Source of the DNA: Singulisphaera sp. GP187
Lineage (GTDB): Bacteria; Planctomycetota; Phycisphaerae; Phycisphaerales; SM1A02
Assembly: GCA_945871915.1 (NCBI GenBank)
Contig: CAMBXO010000006.1
Location: 1 to 64,000 of the forward strand
Length of the DNA stretch: 64,000 bases
Direction: 5' to 3'
This document shows positions 1 to 9,015 of this stretch, piece by piece. Both the position numbers and the translations under genes were made by a program. The notes under the pieces are model-generated. The model had not been told where the DNA came from and did no database searches. It saw nothing but the letters and a program-made list of their open reading frames with translations. Numbering within the stretch: position 1 is the first letter of the stretch; each line of letters starts with the position of its first letter.

Positions 1-927
1 TTCTTCACATTTGGTCCAATGGTGACCGAGTTCACGGATGGCTTCGGTGGAGCAACCGTACCCACGCTCCTGGCTTCTGCCGGATTTGTAGTGGACGACG
101 GCGCACCCGTCTTGACCAATGTGCCCGCGGATGTCACGGTTCAAGCGGATGCTGGCATGGGCAGTTTTGCCACTGTCGCGCTGACGCCACCAACCGCTAC
201 CGATGCGTGCTCGCCGATGACAGAGTCTTCTTCTCGCAGTGACGGCGCGTCTTTGGGCGCGGCGTTCCCTGTTGGAACTACAACGGTGACTTGGTCAGCG
301 GCAGATCCATGCGGCAACACCACGACAGCCACCACAAGTGTGACAGTGTCGCCATACAACACGATGGATTTCACCGTGGCGTGGCAGGGTCTCAGTGGGA
401 ATTTCAACCGAAACCTAACGCTGGTGGTCAGAGGCTCATCGGGTGATCAGACCCGAAGTCCGTTTGCGGTCTCGGCTGCCAATGGCACCGCCACCTTCTC
501 GGTGAGCGACTTGTCAGTGGACAACTACAGTTGTGCAACCGTAGAGGACGCGGCCCACACGCTTCGTCGGCAGATGACCGTCTCCGACTCAGGCGAAACC
601 TGGTCAGCTTCGGGCGACCTTGTTTCAGGCGACATCATCAATGACGAAGTGATCGATGTGCTGGACTGGGGGGCGTATGTGGTTCGAAACACCAATGCCG
701 ATCTGAATGCAGATGGTTCCATCAATGCAAACGATGGCAACATCATTCTGGCCAACTTTGGGATGCAGGGTGACTCGGCCTGTGGAGCGGGAACTCCGGG
801 GCGGCCAGGCGTGACTTCGATTTCGGTTTCCGATCTTGTGGCCAGAGGTCTGGGGGACTTGGCCGGTGCGGACCTGAACTCGGATGGATGGCTGGATGAA
901 TTGGACATGGAAATGTTCAACAACTGA
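1..927 (+). CDS. Exported HYR/dockerin-type protein, 5' partial
   Basis: The reading frame is open to the left edge of the window, so only the C-terminal part is present. Counting from the first in-window Met (position 19), residues about 29-110 form a HYR-type immunoglobulin-like domain, recognised by the TDACSP stretch, the FPVGTTTVTW strand and the DPCGN motif. Residues about 203-248 and 267-302 look like dockerin-type calcium-binding repeats (NADLNADGSINANDG and ADLNSDGWLDELD). HYR plus dockerin-like tails are common in large secreted planctomycete proteins and probably mediate adhesion or surface anchoring; that role is inferred. A strong terminator follows, so this is the last gene of its transcript. 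Confidence 0.8.
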   Translation, partial: FFTFGPMVTEFTDGFGGATVPTLLASAGFVVDDGAPVLTNVPADVTVQADAGMGSFATVALTPPTATDACSPMTESSSRSDGASLGAAFPVGTTTVTWSAADPCGNTTTATTSVTVSPYNTMDFTVAWQGLSGNFNRNLTLVVRGSSGDQTRSPFAVSAANGTATFSVSDLSVDNYSCATVEDAAHTLRRQMTVSDSGETWSASGDLVSGDIINDEVIDVLDWGAYVVRNTNADLNADGSINANDGNIILANFGMQGDSACGAGTPGRPGVTSISVSDLVARGLGDLAGADLNSDGWLDELDMEMFNN

Positions 928-957
928 TTAGGGCACGACAACACCCCTCACTTGAAG

Positions 958-996
958 CAACCCCGAGCCTCACCTCCTCGGGGTTGTTTCGTTTTG
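958..996 (+). terminator. Rho-independent terminator after the HYR/dockerin gene
   Basis: Arms at 958-967 (caaccccgag) and 977-986 (ctcggggttg) pair perfectly over 10 bp with a 9-nt loop, followed by a T-rich tract (tttcgttttgt). It sits 30 nt after the stop codon. Confidence 0.85.
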
Positions 997-1103
997 TCTC
1001 GCGTTGTATTGGGTTGTCTTGCGCCCGAAACAGTGCGCCACTCGCAGTCGCGGTCTGGCACGCAAAGCCGCGGGGGGTCACTCCAATTCGCGGCGGGCCC
1101 GGC

Positions 1104-2759
1104 CTATCGCCCACGCCACGAGCGGTACTTTCGGATCAGCGCATTCGTGCTGCCGTCGTGTTTCAAGTCAGGCTTTGCAGCACTCAATTCAGGAATGATC
1201 CGCTGTGCGAGCACCTTGCCCAGTTCCACGCCCCATTGATCAAAGCTGTTGATGCCCCAGATGGCGCCCATGGTAAAAACTTTGTGTTCGTACAGAGCCA
1301 CCAGCCGTCCAAGCATGCGAGGGCTGAGTTTGCGTGCAAGCAGCAAATTGCTTGGGCGATTGCCTTCCATAACTTTGTGCGGTGCAAGCCATGCCGGAAC
1401 GCCATCGGCAATGATTTCATCTTTCGTTTTTCCAAACGCCAATGCCTCGGCTTGCGCCAGCACGTTGGCCGTCAGCAAATCCTGATGCACGCCAAGGTCA
1501 TGCAGACTCTCGGCAAAGGCAATGAAGTCGCAGGGCACGATCTTGGTTCCCTGATGGATCATCTGATAAAAGGCGTGCTGCCCGTTGGTGCCGGGTTGTC
1601 CCCACACAATCGAACTGGTCTCCCATCGCACCCGTTCACCGTCCAGTTGCACATGCTTGCCGTTGGATTCCATTTCAAGTTGCTGCAAGTACGCGCTGAA
1701 TCGATCGAGGTATTGGCAATAGGGCAACACGGCCAGCGTGTCGCAACCCAGAAACTGATTGTTCCACAGATTCATGAGCCCCATCAATGCCGGCATGTTC
1801 TGATGCAGCGGCGCGGTGCGGAAATGCTCGTCCATGTCATGGAATCCGGCGAGCATTTCGCCAAAGGCGTCGGGGCCGACCGCAATCATGTTGCTGAGGC
1901 CGATCGAACTGTCCATGCTGTAGCGGCCACCCACCCAATCCCAGAAGCCGAACATGTTGGCGGGATCAATGCCGAATTTTTTCACTTCGCCAAGCGCCGT
2001 ACTGACCGCTGCAAAATGTTTGGCTACCGCCTTCTCATCTCCGCCTAAACCCTTCAGACTCCAGGCTCGCGCAGTCTGTGCATTGGTCATTGTTTCCAAT
2101 GTGGTGAAGGTCTTGCTGCTAATGATGAACATCGTCTCGGCTGGATCGAGATCGTGCGTCTTGAGATGAAAATCATTTTCATCCACATTGCTGACATAGC
2201 GGCACTCAATTTCTGGCGTACTCCACACACGCAACGAATCCCACGCCATGGCTGGGCCAAGATCACTGCCGCCAATGCCAATGTTGACCACCGTCTTGAT
2301 GCGACGACCCGTGTGACCCTTCCAGTCGCCACTTCGAATCCGATTGGCAAAGACTGCCATCGCCTCAAGCACGCGATGCACTTCGGGCACCACATCCACG
2401 CCATCCAATTGAATCACGGTGCCCTTAGGGGCCCGCAGCGCCACATGCAGCACGGCTCGATTTTCAGCAACATTGATTCGGTCACCGCGAAACATCGCGT
2501 CTCGTTTCGCTTCGACTCCGCACGCCTTGGCCAGCGACAACAACAATTGAAGTGATTGGCGGGTGACTCGCTGCTTGCTGAAATCCAAATGAATGTCCAG
2601 AGCATTGGCAACCAACTCGTCGCCGCGAGTGGGGTCTTGGCGAAAAATGTCCCGAAGATGCAACTGCTTTGTGGCGTCGGCATGGGCCACCAACGCTTTC
2701 CATTCGGGGCGTGTGTCCACGGGGGTAATGGCGGCCATAGCGGGTGCGGCGGTTGTCAT
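1104..2759 (-). CDS. pgi: Glucose-6-phosphate isomerase
   Basis: Interconverts glucose-6-phosphate and fructose-6-phosphate in the cytoplasm. The 551-residue protein has the family signatures [10 protein letters not shown] (about 161-170), SKTFTT (about 215-220) and WVGGRYS (about 275-281), and a C-terminal helix with the catalytic-lysine region (YEHKVF). The length is usual for the family. I chose the ATG at 2759 because upstream in-frame codons run into a 16-bp tandem repeat and are not conserved-looking. A TAGATT hexamer lies 7 nt before this ATG, suggesting a leaderless transcript. It is divergent from tal, so the two sugar-phosphate enzymes share a repeat-containing intergenic region. 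Confidence 0.96.
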   Translation of the reverse strand: MTTAAPAMAAITPVDTRPEWKALVAHADATKQLHLRDIFRQDPTRGDELVANALDIHLDFSKQRVTRQSLQLLLSLAKACGVEAKRDAMFRGDRINVAENRAVLHVALRAPKGTVIQLDGVDVVPEVHRVLEAMAVFANRIRSGDWKGHTGRRIKTVVNIGIGGSDLGPAMAWDSLRVWSTPEIECRYVSNVDENDFHLKTHDLDPAETMFIISSKTFTTLETMTNAQTARAWSLKGLGGDEKAVAKHFAAVSTALGEVKKFGIDPANMFGFWDWVGGRYSMDSSIGLSNMIAVGPDAFGEMLAGFHDMDEHFRTAPLHQNMPALMGLMNLWNNQFLGCDTLAVLPYCQYLDRFSAYLQQLEMESNGKHVQLDGERVRWETSSIVWGQPGTNGQHAFYQMIHQGTKIVPCDFIAFAESLHDLGVHQDLLTANVLAQAEALAFGKTKDEIIADGVPAWLAPHKVMEGNRPSNLLLARKLSPRMLGRLVALYEHKVFTMGAIWGINSFDQWGVELGKVLAQRIIPELSAAKPDLKHDGSTNALIRKYRSWRGR

Positions 2760-2838
2760 GGCGGCCAATCTACATGGCGGGCAATCAATATGGCGGGCAA
2801 TCAACATGGCGGGCAATCAATATTGCTTGCATTCAACA
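2759..2838. repeat. 16-bp tandem repeat between pgi and tal
   Basis: Five consecutive 16-bp units start at 2759, 2775, 2791, 2807 and 2823. The core unit is tggcgggcaatcaata; units 2-4 are almost identical, and units 1 and 5 are degenerate. A partial sixth unit starts at 2839. On the minus strand the repeats form the region upstream of pgi, and several copies generate ATG codons in shifting frames because 16 is not a multiple of three. Confidence 0.9.
2767..2772 (-). promoter_or_regulatory. Possible -10 element for leaderless pgi
   Basis: TAGATT on the minus strand ends 7 nt before the pgi ATG. No Shine-Dalgarno sequence is seen. It overlaps the first unit of the 16-bp tandem repeat. Confidence 0.4.
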
Positions 2839-2869
2839 TGGCGGCACTCCCACCAACGCACCGTGATCT

Positions 2870-2899
2870 TTGCAGAGGGCGTGCGGTGTTCGCTAGCAT
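2870..2899 (+). promoter_or_regulatory. Probable tal promoter
   Basis: A -35-like TTGCAG (2870-2875) and a -10-like TAGCAT (2894-2899) are separated by 18 bp. They lie just before an AAGGAG Shine-Dalgarno (2912-2917) and the tal ATG. The same TAGCAT -10 occurs before the SRP RNA. Confidence 0.55.
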
Positions 2900-2926
2900 C
2901 GGTGACTTCCCAAGGAGCCCACGCAC

Positions 2927-4015
2927 ATGCCATCCACCACCGCCACCGCATTCCTTTCCATCGCCGGCCAGAGCATTTGGGTCGACAACATCACTCGCTC
3001 CATGCTTTCCAGCGGGAAATTGGCTCAATACATTCGCGACTGGAGTGTGGTGGGTCTGACCAGCAACCCGACGATTTTTGAAAAAGCGATTACGGGTTCC
3101 AATGACTACGACACGCAGATCGGCGAACTGCTTGCCAAGGGCATCGACGGTGAAAAATTGTTCTTCGAACTTGCCATCTCCGATCTCACCAAGGCTGCCG
3201 ACATGTTCAAGGGAGTGCATGAACGAACCGGCGGAGTGGATGGATGGGTGAGTCTTGAAGTGAGCCCGTTGCTGGCCAGTGACACCGCCACCACCATTGA
3301 GCAGGCCGTTGCGTTGCATGCCAAAGCCAATCGGCCCAACTTGTTTATCAAAGTGCCCGGCACGCCGGAAGGACTTCCCGCGGTTGAGGAACTGACCTAT
3401 CGCGGCATTCCGATCAATGTCACGCTGCTCTTTAGTCCAAAGCAATATCTCGCCGCGGCCGATGCGTATTTGAAAGGTTTGGAGCGTCGCGCTCGAGAAG
3501 GCAAGAATCTGCGTGTGGAGAGCGTGGCTAGCGTGTTCATTAGTCGCTGGGAGAAGAAGGCCAATCCGAAACTTCCTGATGCGCTCAAGAACAAATCAGG
3601 CATTGCCATTGGCGAGTGCTGCTATCAGGCGTATGCCTCGTTCTACGCAAGCGAGCGATTCTTGGCGTTGCAGGAGCACGGCGCACGGCCGCAGCGATTG
3701 TTGATGGCCAGCACCAGCACCAAAGATCCATCTCTTTCGGACACCATGTATGTAAATGCGTTGGCGGGTGCACGCACCGTGAACACCATGCCAGAGGAAA
3801 CACTGCATGCGTTCCATGATCACGGCGTGATGGGTGGATTGCTGCGAGTGGATGGCGGGGCGGGGCCCACCACGCTTGCCGCCATGGAGAAAGCTGGCTG
3901 CAGCGTGAATGGGTGCGCGGGCGAACTGCAGCAGGAAGGTGCGGCCAGCTTTGTGAAAAGTTGGAACGACATGCTTGCCAAGATTCATGCCAAGAGTTCG
4001 GCGATGGTGAAGTGA
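2927..4015 (+). CDS. tal: Transaldolase
   Basis: Pentose-phosphate enzyme that transfers a dihydroxyacetone unit from sedoheptulose-7-phosphate to glyceraldehyde-3-phosphate. The 362-residue protein has the N-terminal TSNPTIFEKAI motif (about 45-55) and the Schiff-base lysine in FIKVPGT (K132), typical of the longer transaldolase class found in cyanobacteria and actinobacteria. The ATG at 2927 has a clear AAGGAG Shine-Dalgarno 9 nt upstream. It is divergent from pgi and followed by tyrS after 41 nt. Confidence 0.95.
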   Translation: MPSTTATAFLSIAGQSIWVDNITRSMLSSGKLAQYIRDWSVVGLTSNPTIFEKAITGSNDYDTQIGELLAKGIDGEKLFFELAISDLTKAADMFKGVHERTGGVDGWVSLEVSPLLASDTATTIEQAVALHAKANRPNLFIKVPGTPEGLPAVEELTYRGIPINVTLLFSPKQYLAAADAYLKGLERRAREGKNLRVESVASVFISRWEKKANPKLPDALKNKSGIAIGECCYQAYASFYASERFLALQEHGARPQRLLMASTSTKDPSLSDTMYVNALAGARTVNTMPEETLHAFHDHGVMGGLLRVDGGAGPTTLAAMEKAGCSVNGCAGELQQEGAASFVKSWNDMLAKIHAKSSAMVK

Positions 4016-4044
4016 GGCAGGCCGTCGCCGAGTGGTGGATGCAT

Positions 4045-4050
4045 TAGACT
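4045..4050 (+). promoter_or_regulatory. Possible -10 element for leaderless tyrS
   Basis: TAGACT ends 6 nt before the tyrS ATG at 4057. There is no Shine-Dalgarno. No convincing -35 is visible. Confidence 0.4.
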
Positions 4051-4056
4051 CATCCC

Positions 4057-5337
4057 ATGGCTCGTGGCGACTTTCTTGGAGAACTGGCTTGGCGGGGCAT
4101 GCTGCATCAGGCGACCGATGGACTTGCTGATCATTTGGCCGGAGGAAGTCGCACCGGCTATTGCGGATTTGATCCAACCGCGGACAGTCTGACTGTTGGC
4201 AATTTGGTGAGCGTGATGTTGCTGGCTCGACTGCAGCGAAGTGGTCACAAACCCGTTGCGGTGGTGGGCGGTGCCACCGGACTTATTGGCGACCCGAGCG
4301 GCAAAGCGAGCGAGCGAACGCTGATGGATCAGGACCGGGTGCAGCACAATGTGAAATGTCAAAAACTGCAGATGCAGCGGCTGCTGGATTTCTCGGGTCC
4401 CACGGCTGCTTCCATTGTGAACAATGCAGATTGGCTCACACCCATCGGCTTTATTGACATGCTTCGCGACATCGGCAAGCACTTCAGCGTGAATCAGATG
4501 ATGGCTCGCGATAGCGTGGCCAATCGGCTTGAAAGTCGAGAGCAGGGGATCAGCTACACCGAATTCAGTTACATGATTTTGCAGGCGTATGACTTTCTGC
4601 ATTTGCATCGGGCCATGGGCTGCACGCTGCAACTGGGAGGCAGCGACCAGTTTGGAAATATTGTCAGCGGCGTGGACCTGATCCGCCGAGTGGCTAGTGC
4701 GCAGGCGTTTGGTGCGACAGCGCCGCTGCTTCTGAAATCTGATGGAACCAAGTTTGGCAAAAGCGAGGCGGGCAATGTGTGGCTTGCGGCCGACCGGACC
4801 ACACCCTATCGCTTTCACCAATTCTTTCTCAACGCCTCGGATGATCAGGTTGGGCAATTGCTTCGATGGTTTACTTTTATGGGGCAAGAACAGATCGAGT
4901 CATTGGAAGTGCAGCAGAAGGAGCGTCCGCAGGCGCGACCGGCCCAGAAGGCACTCGCGGATGCGGTGTGCGATTTGGTGCATGGGGCCAGCGAGACGGC
5001 TGGCGCCAAAGCCGTTGCCGAGGCGCTCTTTAGCGGCGATGTGCGTGCGCTTGATGCCACCAAACTGAAGGATGTTGTGGTGGATCTTCCGTCGAGTGCT
5101 GTTTCAGCGGCGCAACTCAGTGGCGAGGGGCTGTCTCTGATTGACCTGTTGCCAACCACCACACTTGCCGCCAGTAAACGCGAAGCACGGGAGTTTCTCG
5201 CGGCGGGAGCGGTGAGTGTGAACGGCGAAAAAGCAACGATCGAAACCAAGTTGAAGACGGCGCACTTACTCCACGGAGAAGTCGCGCTCCTGAAGCGAGG
5301 CAAGAAATTGTGGCATGCGTTGCGCGTCTCAGTGTGA
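4057..5337 (+). CDS. tyrS: Tyrosyl-tRNA synthetase
   Basis: Class I synthetase that charges tRNA-Tyr. The 426-residue protein has the Rossmann catalytic domain with CGFDPTADSL (about 36-45), GGATGLIGDPSG (about 71-82), the tyrosine-binding ILQAYDFLHL and QLGGSDQFGN stretches, and the KMSKS-equivalent KFGKS (232-236). A C-terminal S4 RNA-binding domain (about 350-420) ends the protein. Oddity: the HIGH-equivalent reads TVGN (46-49), so the first histidine is replaced by threonine. Length is normal and no frameshift is seen, so the enzyme is presumably functional. Confidence 0.95.
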   Translation: MARGDFLGELAWRGMLHQATDGLADHLAGGSRTGYCGFDPTADSLTVGNLVSVMLLARLQRSGHKPVAVVGGATGLIGDPSGKASERTLMDQDRVQHNVKCQKLQMQRLLDFSGPTAASIVNNADWLTPIGFIDMLRDIGKHFSVNQMMARDSVANRLESREQGISYTEFSYMILQAYDFLHLHRAMGCTLQLGGSDQFGNIVSGVDLIRRVASAQAFGATAPLLLKSDGTKFGKSEAGNVWLAADRTTPYRFHQFFLNASDDQVGQLLRWFTFMGQEQIESLEVQQKERPQARPAQKALADAVCDLVHGASETAGAKAVAEALFSGDVRALDATKLKDVVVDLPSSAVSAAQLSGEGLSLIDLLPTTTLAASKREAREFLAAGAVSVNGEKATIETKLKTAHLLHGEVALLKRGKKLWHALRVSV

Positions 5338-5370
5338 TCGAACGCTCAGGCGACTGATCACACGTCGGGT

Positions 5371-6444
5371 TCACGACTCTTTGGGTGGAGTGGATCGGGC
5401 ATCTGGAACCGGCTTTGGCTGTGATTCCGTCGCGGGAACGGTTCGCGGCTCGATCTTCAACGGCACCAGCACTTCACTTGGCCGTTGCCCTGCGGCACTT
5501 TCAACTTGCACACCCGGCGGCACCACCCACGCGCTGATTGTTTTCTGATTGATGCGCTTGCTGAGTTCCTCAGGCGTGAGATGCACAATGGCCACCACTC
5601 GCGTGGTGCCATCCTCGATCGGTTGCAGCGCATCGCCCGGAGCACTCAGCACCACATCTCGAATCAATTCGTCCTTCGCACCGACGCTGATGTCAAACCC
5701 CTTCAAGTCTTCGGGCGCGCCGGCAATCTCCACGCGAACCGTTGGCAGCGTAAAGGTGCGACTTCGAGCCGCGACCGTGAATTGAACTTGCACTCGATCG
5801 GGTGTGAAGATCACTTGGTTTGCAGCAACATTCAAGGAGACCGGCAAGCGAAGCGGTGCCATGACCACATGCGTGGTTCCCTCGGGCAAATCCTTTGCGT
5901 CCACCGTGGCTTCGGCGGACTCTTTGCTGGCCGCTTCGGCAATGGTTTCTGGCACCAGTGCTTGAACTTCTGACGGCGTGATGGTTGCGTCGCCTCGTAG
6001 CAACACCAACGAAGCGGCCGAAACCACCGGCATGCGTACCTGCACCATGGAACCTGATCGCATGTGCAATCGATCGGGTCGTACGGCGATCACGCTGGCA
6101 TCGGTGGAAAGCACTTCGAGAGAATTTTCAATGAGCGGCGCCAAGTCCAGTACGCGCTCACCAGGTTCATCGGTCAGTGTTGCGGAATCCAGAAACAGCA
6201 CCAGTCCCTGTTCAAGAGACAACTGCAACCGACTCATGGTGGCCGGGCTTCCCTTGAGGGTGAGTGAAACGGGTTGCGGGGTCGCGGGTGAGACGAAACG
6301 CTTGAGCGGATCAGTGGGTCGCAAGAGAACCGATCCAACCAGCACACGCACCTCACGCGTTCGATCCGCGGCCCATGTCCAGATAAGAAGCGAGGCAATC
6401 GCCGCAACAACAAGCGTGGACAGTGTGCTCTTCCACGTGCGCAC
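5371..6444 (-). CDS. cdaR: YbbR/CdaR-like regulator of the diadenylate cyclase
   Basis: Single-pass membrane protein with extracytoplasmic YbbR-type repeats, expected to modulate the adjacent c-di-AMP cyclase. After a short cytoplasmic start (MRTWKSTLS) there is one hydrophobic segment (LVVAAIASLLIWTWA), then several beta-rich YbbR-like units of about 80 residues and a Pro-rich tail. I chose the GTG at 6444 (357 aa): it lies 1 nt after the cdaA stop and has AAGGA 9 nt upstream. An in-frame ATG at 6504 would overlap cdaA by 59 nt and has no Shine-Dalgarno. The CdaA-CdaR pairing is known from Firmicutes; function here is inferred from context and architecture. Confidence 0.8.
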   Translation of the reverse strand: MRTWKSTLSTLVVAAIASLLIWTWAADRTREVRVLVGSVLLRPTDPLKRFVSPATPQPVSLTLKGSPATMSRLQLSLEQGLVLFLDSATLTDEPGERVLDLAPLIENSLEVLSTDASVIAVRPDRLHMRSGSMVQVRMPVVSAASLVLLRGDATITPSEVQALVPETIAEAASKESAEATVDAKDLPEGTTHVVMAPLRLPVSLNVAANQVIFTPDRVQVQFTVAARSRTFTLPTVRVEIAGAPEDLKGFDISVGAKDELIRDVVLSAPGDALQPIEDGTTRVVAIVHLTPEELSKRINQKTISAWVVPPGVQVESAAGQRPSEVLVPLKIEPRTVPATESQPKPVPDARSTPPKES

Positions 6445-6445
6445 G

Positions 6446-7441
6446 CTAGGCCGTCCTTCTTTCGTCCGAGGCGTCTTCGTTGCCTGTGCCGTCCGCCGTT
6501 TCATCGTGGTCACGATCGGACAACGGTGCATCGTTGCGTGTCAAGGACTCCGAAGGCAATGGGAAAGAATCTTCTGTGATGCCAGGCGTTGGCAGAACCG
6601 GTGCATCCGCTCCGCCAAGGCTTCCAAAGATTGCGCCAAGCCAAGAACCCTGTCCTCGCCGCTTGGGTCGGCTGAGTTTCTCCCGCAAGACATCGGCAAA
6701 CTGAGCTTGCCCAATGGGGTCCGTCAACCGACCATTTTCCGCAAGGCGAATGGCGCCGTTTTCTTCGCTGACCACAATCACCAGCGCGTCACACTCTTCG
6801 GTCACACCCACGGCAGCGCGATGCCGCGCGCCCAATCGAACCTTTCCGGTTTCCTCGGTCAGCGGCAGTTGAACGCTCGCCGCTGCAATGCGCTCGCCGC
6901 GAATCACCACCGCAAGATCGTGCAGCGGACTGCTGGGCCAAAAGATGCTCTCAAGTGTCGGCGCATTCATGCGAGCATCAATCTCCACACCTTGAGTCGC
7001 AAGGCCTGCCAGACTGGTTCCGCGTTCAATGACCACCAAGGCGCCGAATCGATTGCGGCTGAGAAATTCCACGGCCTCATCGAGCGAGTCCACCAAAGGA
7101 TCCAGATTTCGCCGTTCACTTGGGACAATCGTTTGCCCAATGCGCACCATGGCTTGCCGGAGTTCAGGTTGAAACACCACCAGCAGAAAGATGGCGATTG
7201 CACCAAGCAAACCTTCGCTCAGAAAACGCAGCCGTGAAAAACTTTCGCTAAAAAGACCGGCAAACCGGATGCCCAGCAGCAGCACCGCAACAAGAATGAT
7301 GGCCCCCTTGAACACACCGGCGCCTCGCGTTCCTTGCAGGAATCGAAGCACGATCACCACACCAACAAAGATCACCGCCAACTCCACCGCCACACTGCGT
7401 GGATCGCTTCCTCGGAAGAGTTGAAAGAGACCTTCAAACAC
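6446..7441 (-). CDS. cdaA: Diadenylate cyclase (c-di-AMP synthase)
   Basis: Membrane-bound cyclase that makes c-di-AMP from two ATP. The 331-residue protein has three N-terminal hydrophobic segments (about 17-35, 44-62, 72-92), then a DAC domain (about 110-250) with the RHR motif in GARHRAAVGV (R206-H207-R208) and the VVSEENGAI strand. Oddity: the DGA motif reads DLA (D175-L176-A177); the nucleotide sequence (gat ctt gcg) confirms it. The C-terminus is an acidic, low-complexity tail. The start is the GTG at 7441, with TAGAGT 6 nt upstream and no Shine-Dalgarno. It is followed by cdaR after 1 nt, the usual pairing. Confidence 0.9.
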   Translation of the reverse strand: MFEGLFQLFRGSDPRSVAVELAVIFVGVVIVLRFLQGTRGAGVFKGAIILVAVLLLGIRFAGLFSESFSRLRFLSEGLLGAIAIFLLVVFQPELRQAMVRIGQTIVPSERRNLDPLVDSLDEAVEFLSRNRFGALVVIERGTSLAGLATQGVEIDARMNAPTLESIFWPSSPLHDLAVVIRGERIAAASVQLPLTEETGKVRLGARHRAAVGVTEECDALVIVVSEENGAIRLAENGRLTDPIGQAQFADVLREKLSRPKRRGQGSWLGAIFGSLGGADAPVLPTPGITEDSFPLPSESLTRNDAPLSDRDHDETADGTGNEDASDERRTA

Positions 7442-7447
7442 GAAAGG

Positions 7448-7453
7448 ACTCTA
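7448..7453 (-). promoter_or_regulatory. Possible extended -10 element for leaderless cdaA
   Basis: TAGAGT preceded by TGG (TGn extended -10 form) ends 6 nt before the GTG start of cdaA. No Shine-Dalgarno is present in the 6-nt gap. Confidence 0.4.
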
Positions 7454-7492
7454 CCACGCGCCGATCGTCTGGCTCGCTACGATTCGCTGATC

Positions 7493-8011
7493 ATGAGACG
7501 CGACGTCACTTCACTTCAGGTGGGCAAACCCACCTATCAATGTGCTGCAAGTGGAGAGGTGCTTTCTGCAGGAACGCCATGCGTTGCGGCTGTGCGTGAA
7601 ACCCCGCAAAGCGGTTTTGAACGAGTTGAATTCAGCATGACCGCATGGCTGGCGGGGGCACGGCCCGAAGGACTGGTGTGCTGGTGGAAGACCATCATGC
7701 CGGAATCGGAAGCACGAAAACGCTTGGTCTTGGATGACGAGGCCATCGAGGAGGTCTTCGATCGTTTGGGTGAAGATTTGCAGCCCAATCGAATTGCCGT
7801 GCGATGGTTGCTGGCCATGATTCTGCTTCGCAAGAAGCGGCTGCGTCATCTTCGCATTGAGGATCGAAATGGAGTTGAGACATGGTTGTTCTCCCGTCGC
7901 GGCGAACCGGAGGGCGCGCCGGCCACTGCGGTGGTGCATCCATTGCTGGATGATGAAGCGATCTCGGCGCTCTCGGACGAATTGGCCGCGGTGGTGGCCT
8001 TTGATGCGTAA
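7493..8011 (+). CDS. Conserved-looking small protein with N-terminal Cys pair
   Basis: Not recognised. The 172-residue soluble protein starts at the ATG at 7493. Near the N-terminus it has YQCAASGEVLSAGTPC, a C-x12-C pair (C17 and C30) resembling half of a zinc ribbon. The middle contains a helical region (residues about 70-125) rich in charged residues, with a conserved-looking LLRKKRLRHL stretch. No signal peptide or membrane segment. It is divergent from cdaA with only 51 nt between starts, and its stop overlaps the start of the next gene, so it is probably cotranscribed with the lipoprotein and FliF-like genes. A metal-binding role is only a guess. Confidence 0.75.
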   Translation: MRRDVTSLQVGKPTYQCAASGEVLSAGTPCVAAVRETPQSGFERVEFSMTAWLAGARPEGLVCWWKTIMPESEARKRLVLDDEAIEEVFDRLGEDLQPNRIAVRWLLAMILLRKKRLRHLRIEDRNGVETWLFSRRGEPEGAPATAVVHPLLDDEAISALSDELAAVVAFDA

Positions 8012-8891
8012 CGGGATTGCCGCTTGGTTGGTTGCCGCCGTTGTCAGCGCCTGCGCACCGACTGCCGTTGAAACTCATCCAATACCGGGAGTGGTTTTAA
8101 ATCCGGCGCAGTCACTTCAACCCAATGCGGACGCGTTTGTGCAGGCGCAGCGAAGGCGAATCCAAACTCTTGAACTCTTTGCAAGTCGCGGCAGTGGCGA
8201 ATTGCGGTGGACCGACGAACAGGGGAGCCATTTTGAACAGGCTCAAGTTGAATTGGCGTGGCGTGATGGCGGCCAACGCATGGCATTGCGTGCGGACAAA
8301 TTGGGTGAACGCATTGCATGGGCTGGCGCCGATCCGCAGCAGTGGTGGATCTTTGAACCCAAGGCACAGCCAAGTCGATTGACCACCGGGCCTCGAGGCG
8401 TGCCCGCTCGCAATTCTGCTTTACCGTTTGCAGGACCCGAAAGCATCATGGAACTTCTGGCTGCACGGGAATGGCCTGTGCGAGCCACGCTTGGTGAACA
8501 ATTACCCGATGGATCTCGATGGGTGGAATGGACACTCAGCCAACCTATTGGTGCGTGGACGATTTCTCGAGCAAGGATGGTTCAGCCGGGCGACCTTCCC
8601 GTGGCGGTCGAATTGCTTGATGCACAGCGTCAGGTGCTTGCCAGCAGTGAACTCTCTCGGCCCATTCCGGTGGAAGTGCAGGGTTTGCCGCCGGGTGCGT
8701 GGCCAAATATGGCTGGAACCACCCGTCTGCGAAGGGGTCTCGATGACAAGGCAGCCACATGGGACATTTTCCTGGATGCACCCGGAACCAACCCGGAGCG
8801 ATTGCGGGAACGGCTCTTTGATCTTGCGGTGTTGAAACAAGTCATGCGGCCCGAAGTGGTTCGCGACCTTGGATCCCAGTCCCACGAGTGA
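8004..8891 (+). CDS. Predicted lipoprotein
   Basis: Not recognised as a named family. The 295-residue protein starts with a lipoprotein signal (LVAAVVSACAP, lipobox Cys at residue 17). The rest is beta-strand-rich, with alternating hydrophobic residues and many Trp (RWTDEQG, AWAGADPQQWWIFEP), reminiscent of periplasmic lipid-carrier or LolA/LppX-like folds, but I cannot show homology. The ATG at 8004 overlaps the previous stop by 8 nt, and the neighbouring FliF-like gene follows. Likely a periplasm-facing partner of that membrane protein. Confidence 0.75.
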   Translation: MRNGIAAWLVAAVVSACAPTAVETHPIPGVVLNPAQSLQPNADAFVQAQRRRIQTLELFASRGSGELRWTDEQGSHFEQAQVELAWRDGGQRMALRADKLGERIAWAGADPQQWWIFEPKAQPSRLTTGPRGVPARNSALPFAGPESIMELLAAREWPVRATLGEQLPDGSRWVEWTLSQPIGAWTISRARMVQPGDLPVAVELLDAQRQVLASSELSRPIPVEVQGLPPGAWPNMAGTTRLRRGLDDKAATWDIFLDAPGTNPERLRERLFDLAVLKQVMRPEVVRDLGSQSHE

Positions 8892-9015
8892 CCCGTCGAC
8901 GCACACCGTTCCACCGATTGATGGGGGGGTGGGCACGGCCGAAATTGCACTTCGCGCAGGCATTTGGACGAAACACACGCAGGTCTTTCAACCAAACTGG
9001 TCGATCGGAGTTTCA

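Noticed and set aside
984-2048. 354-residue open frame on the plus strand
   Set aside because: It lies antisense to pgi, has no family motifs and shows the shadow composition expected from the high G+C coding strand.
2759-2850. CRISPR array
   Set aside because: Units are 16 bp and directly adjacent, with no spacers and no cas genes nearby.
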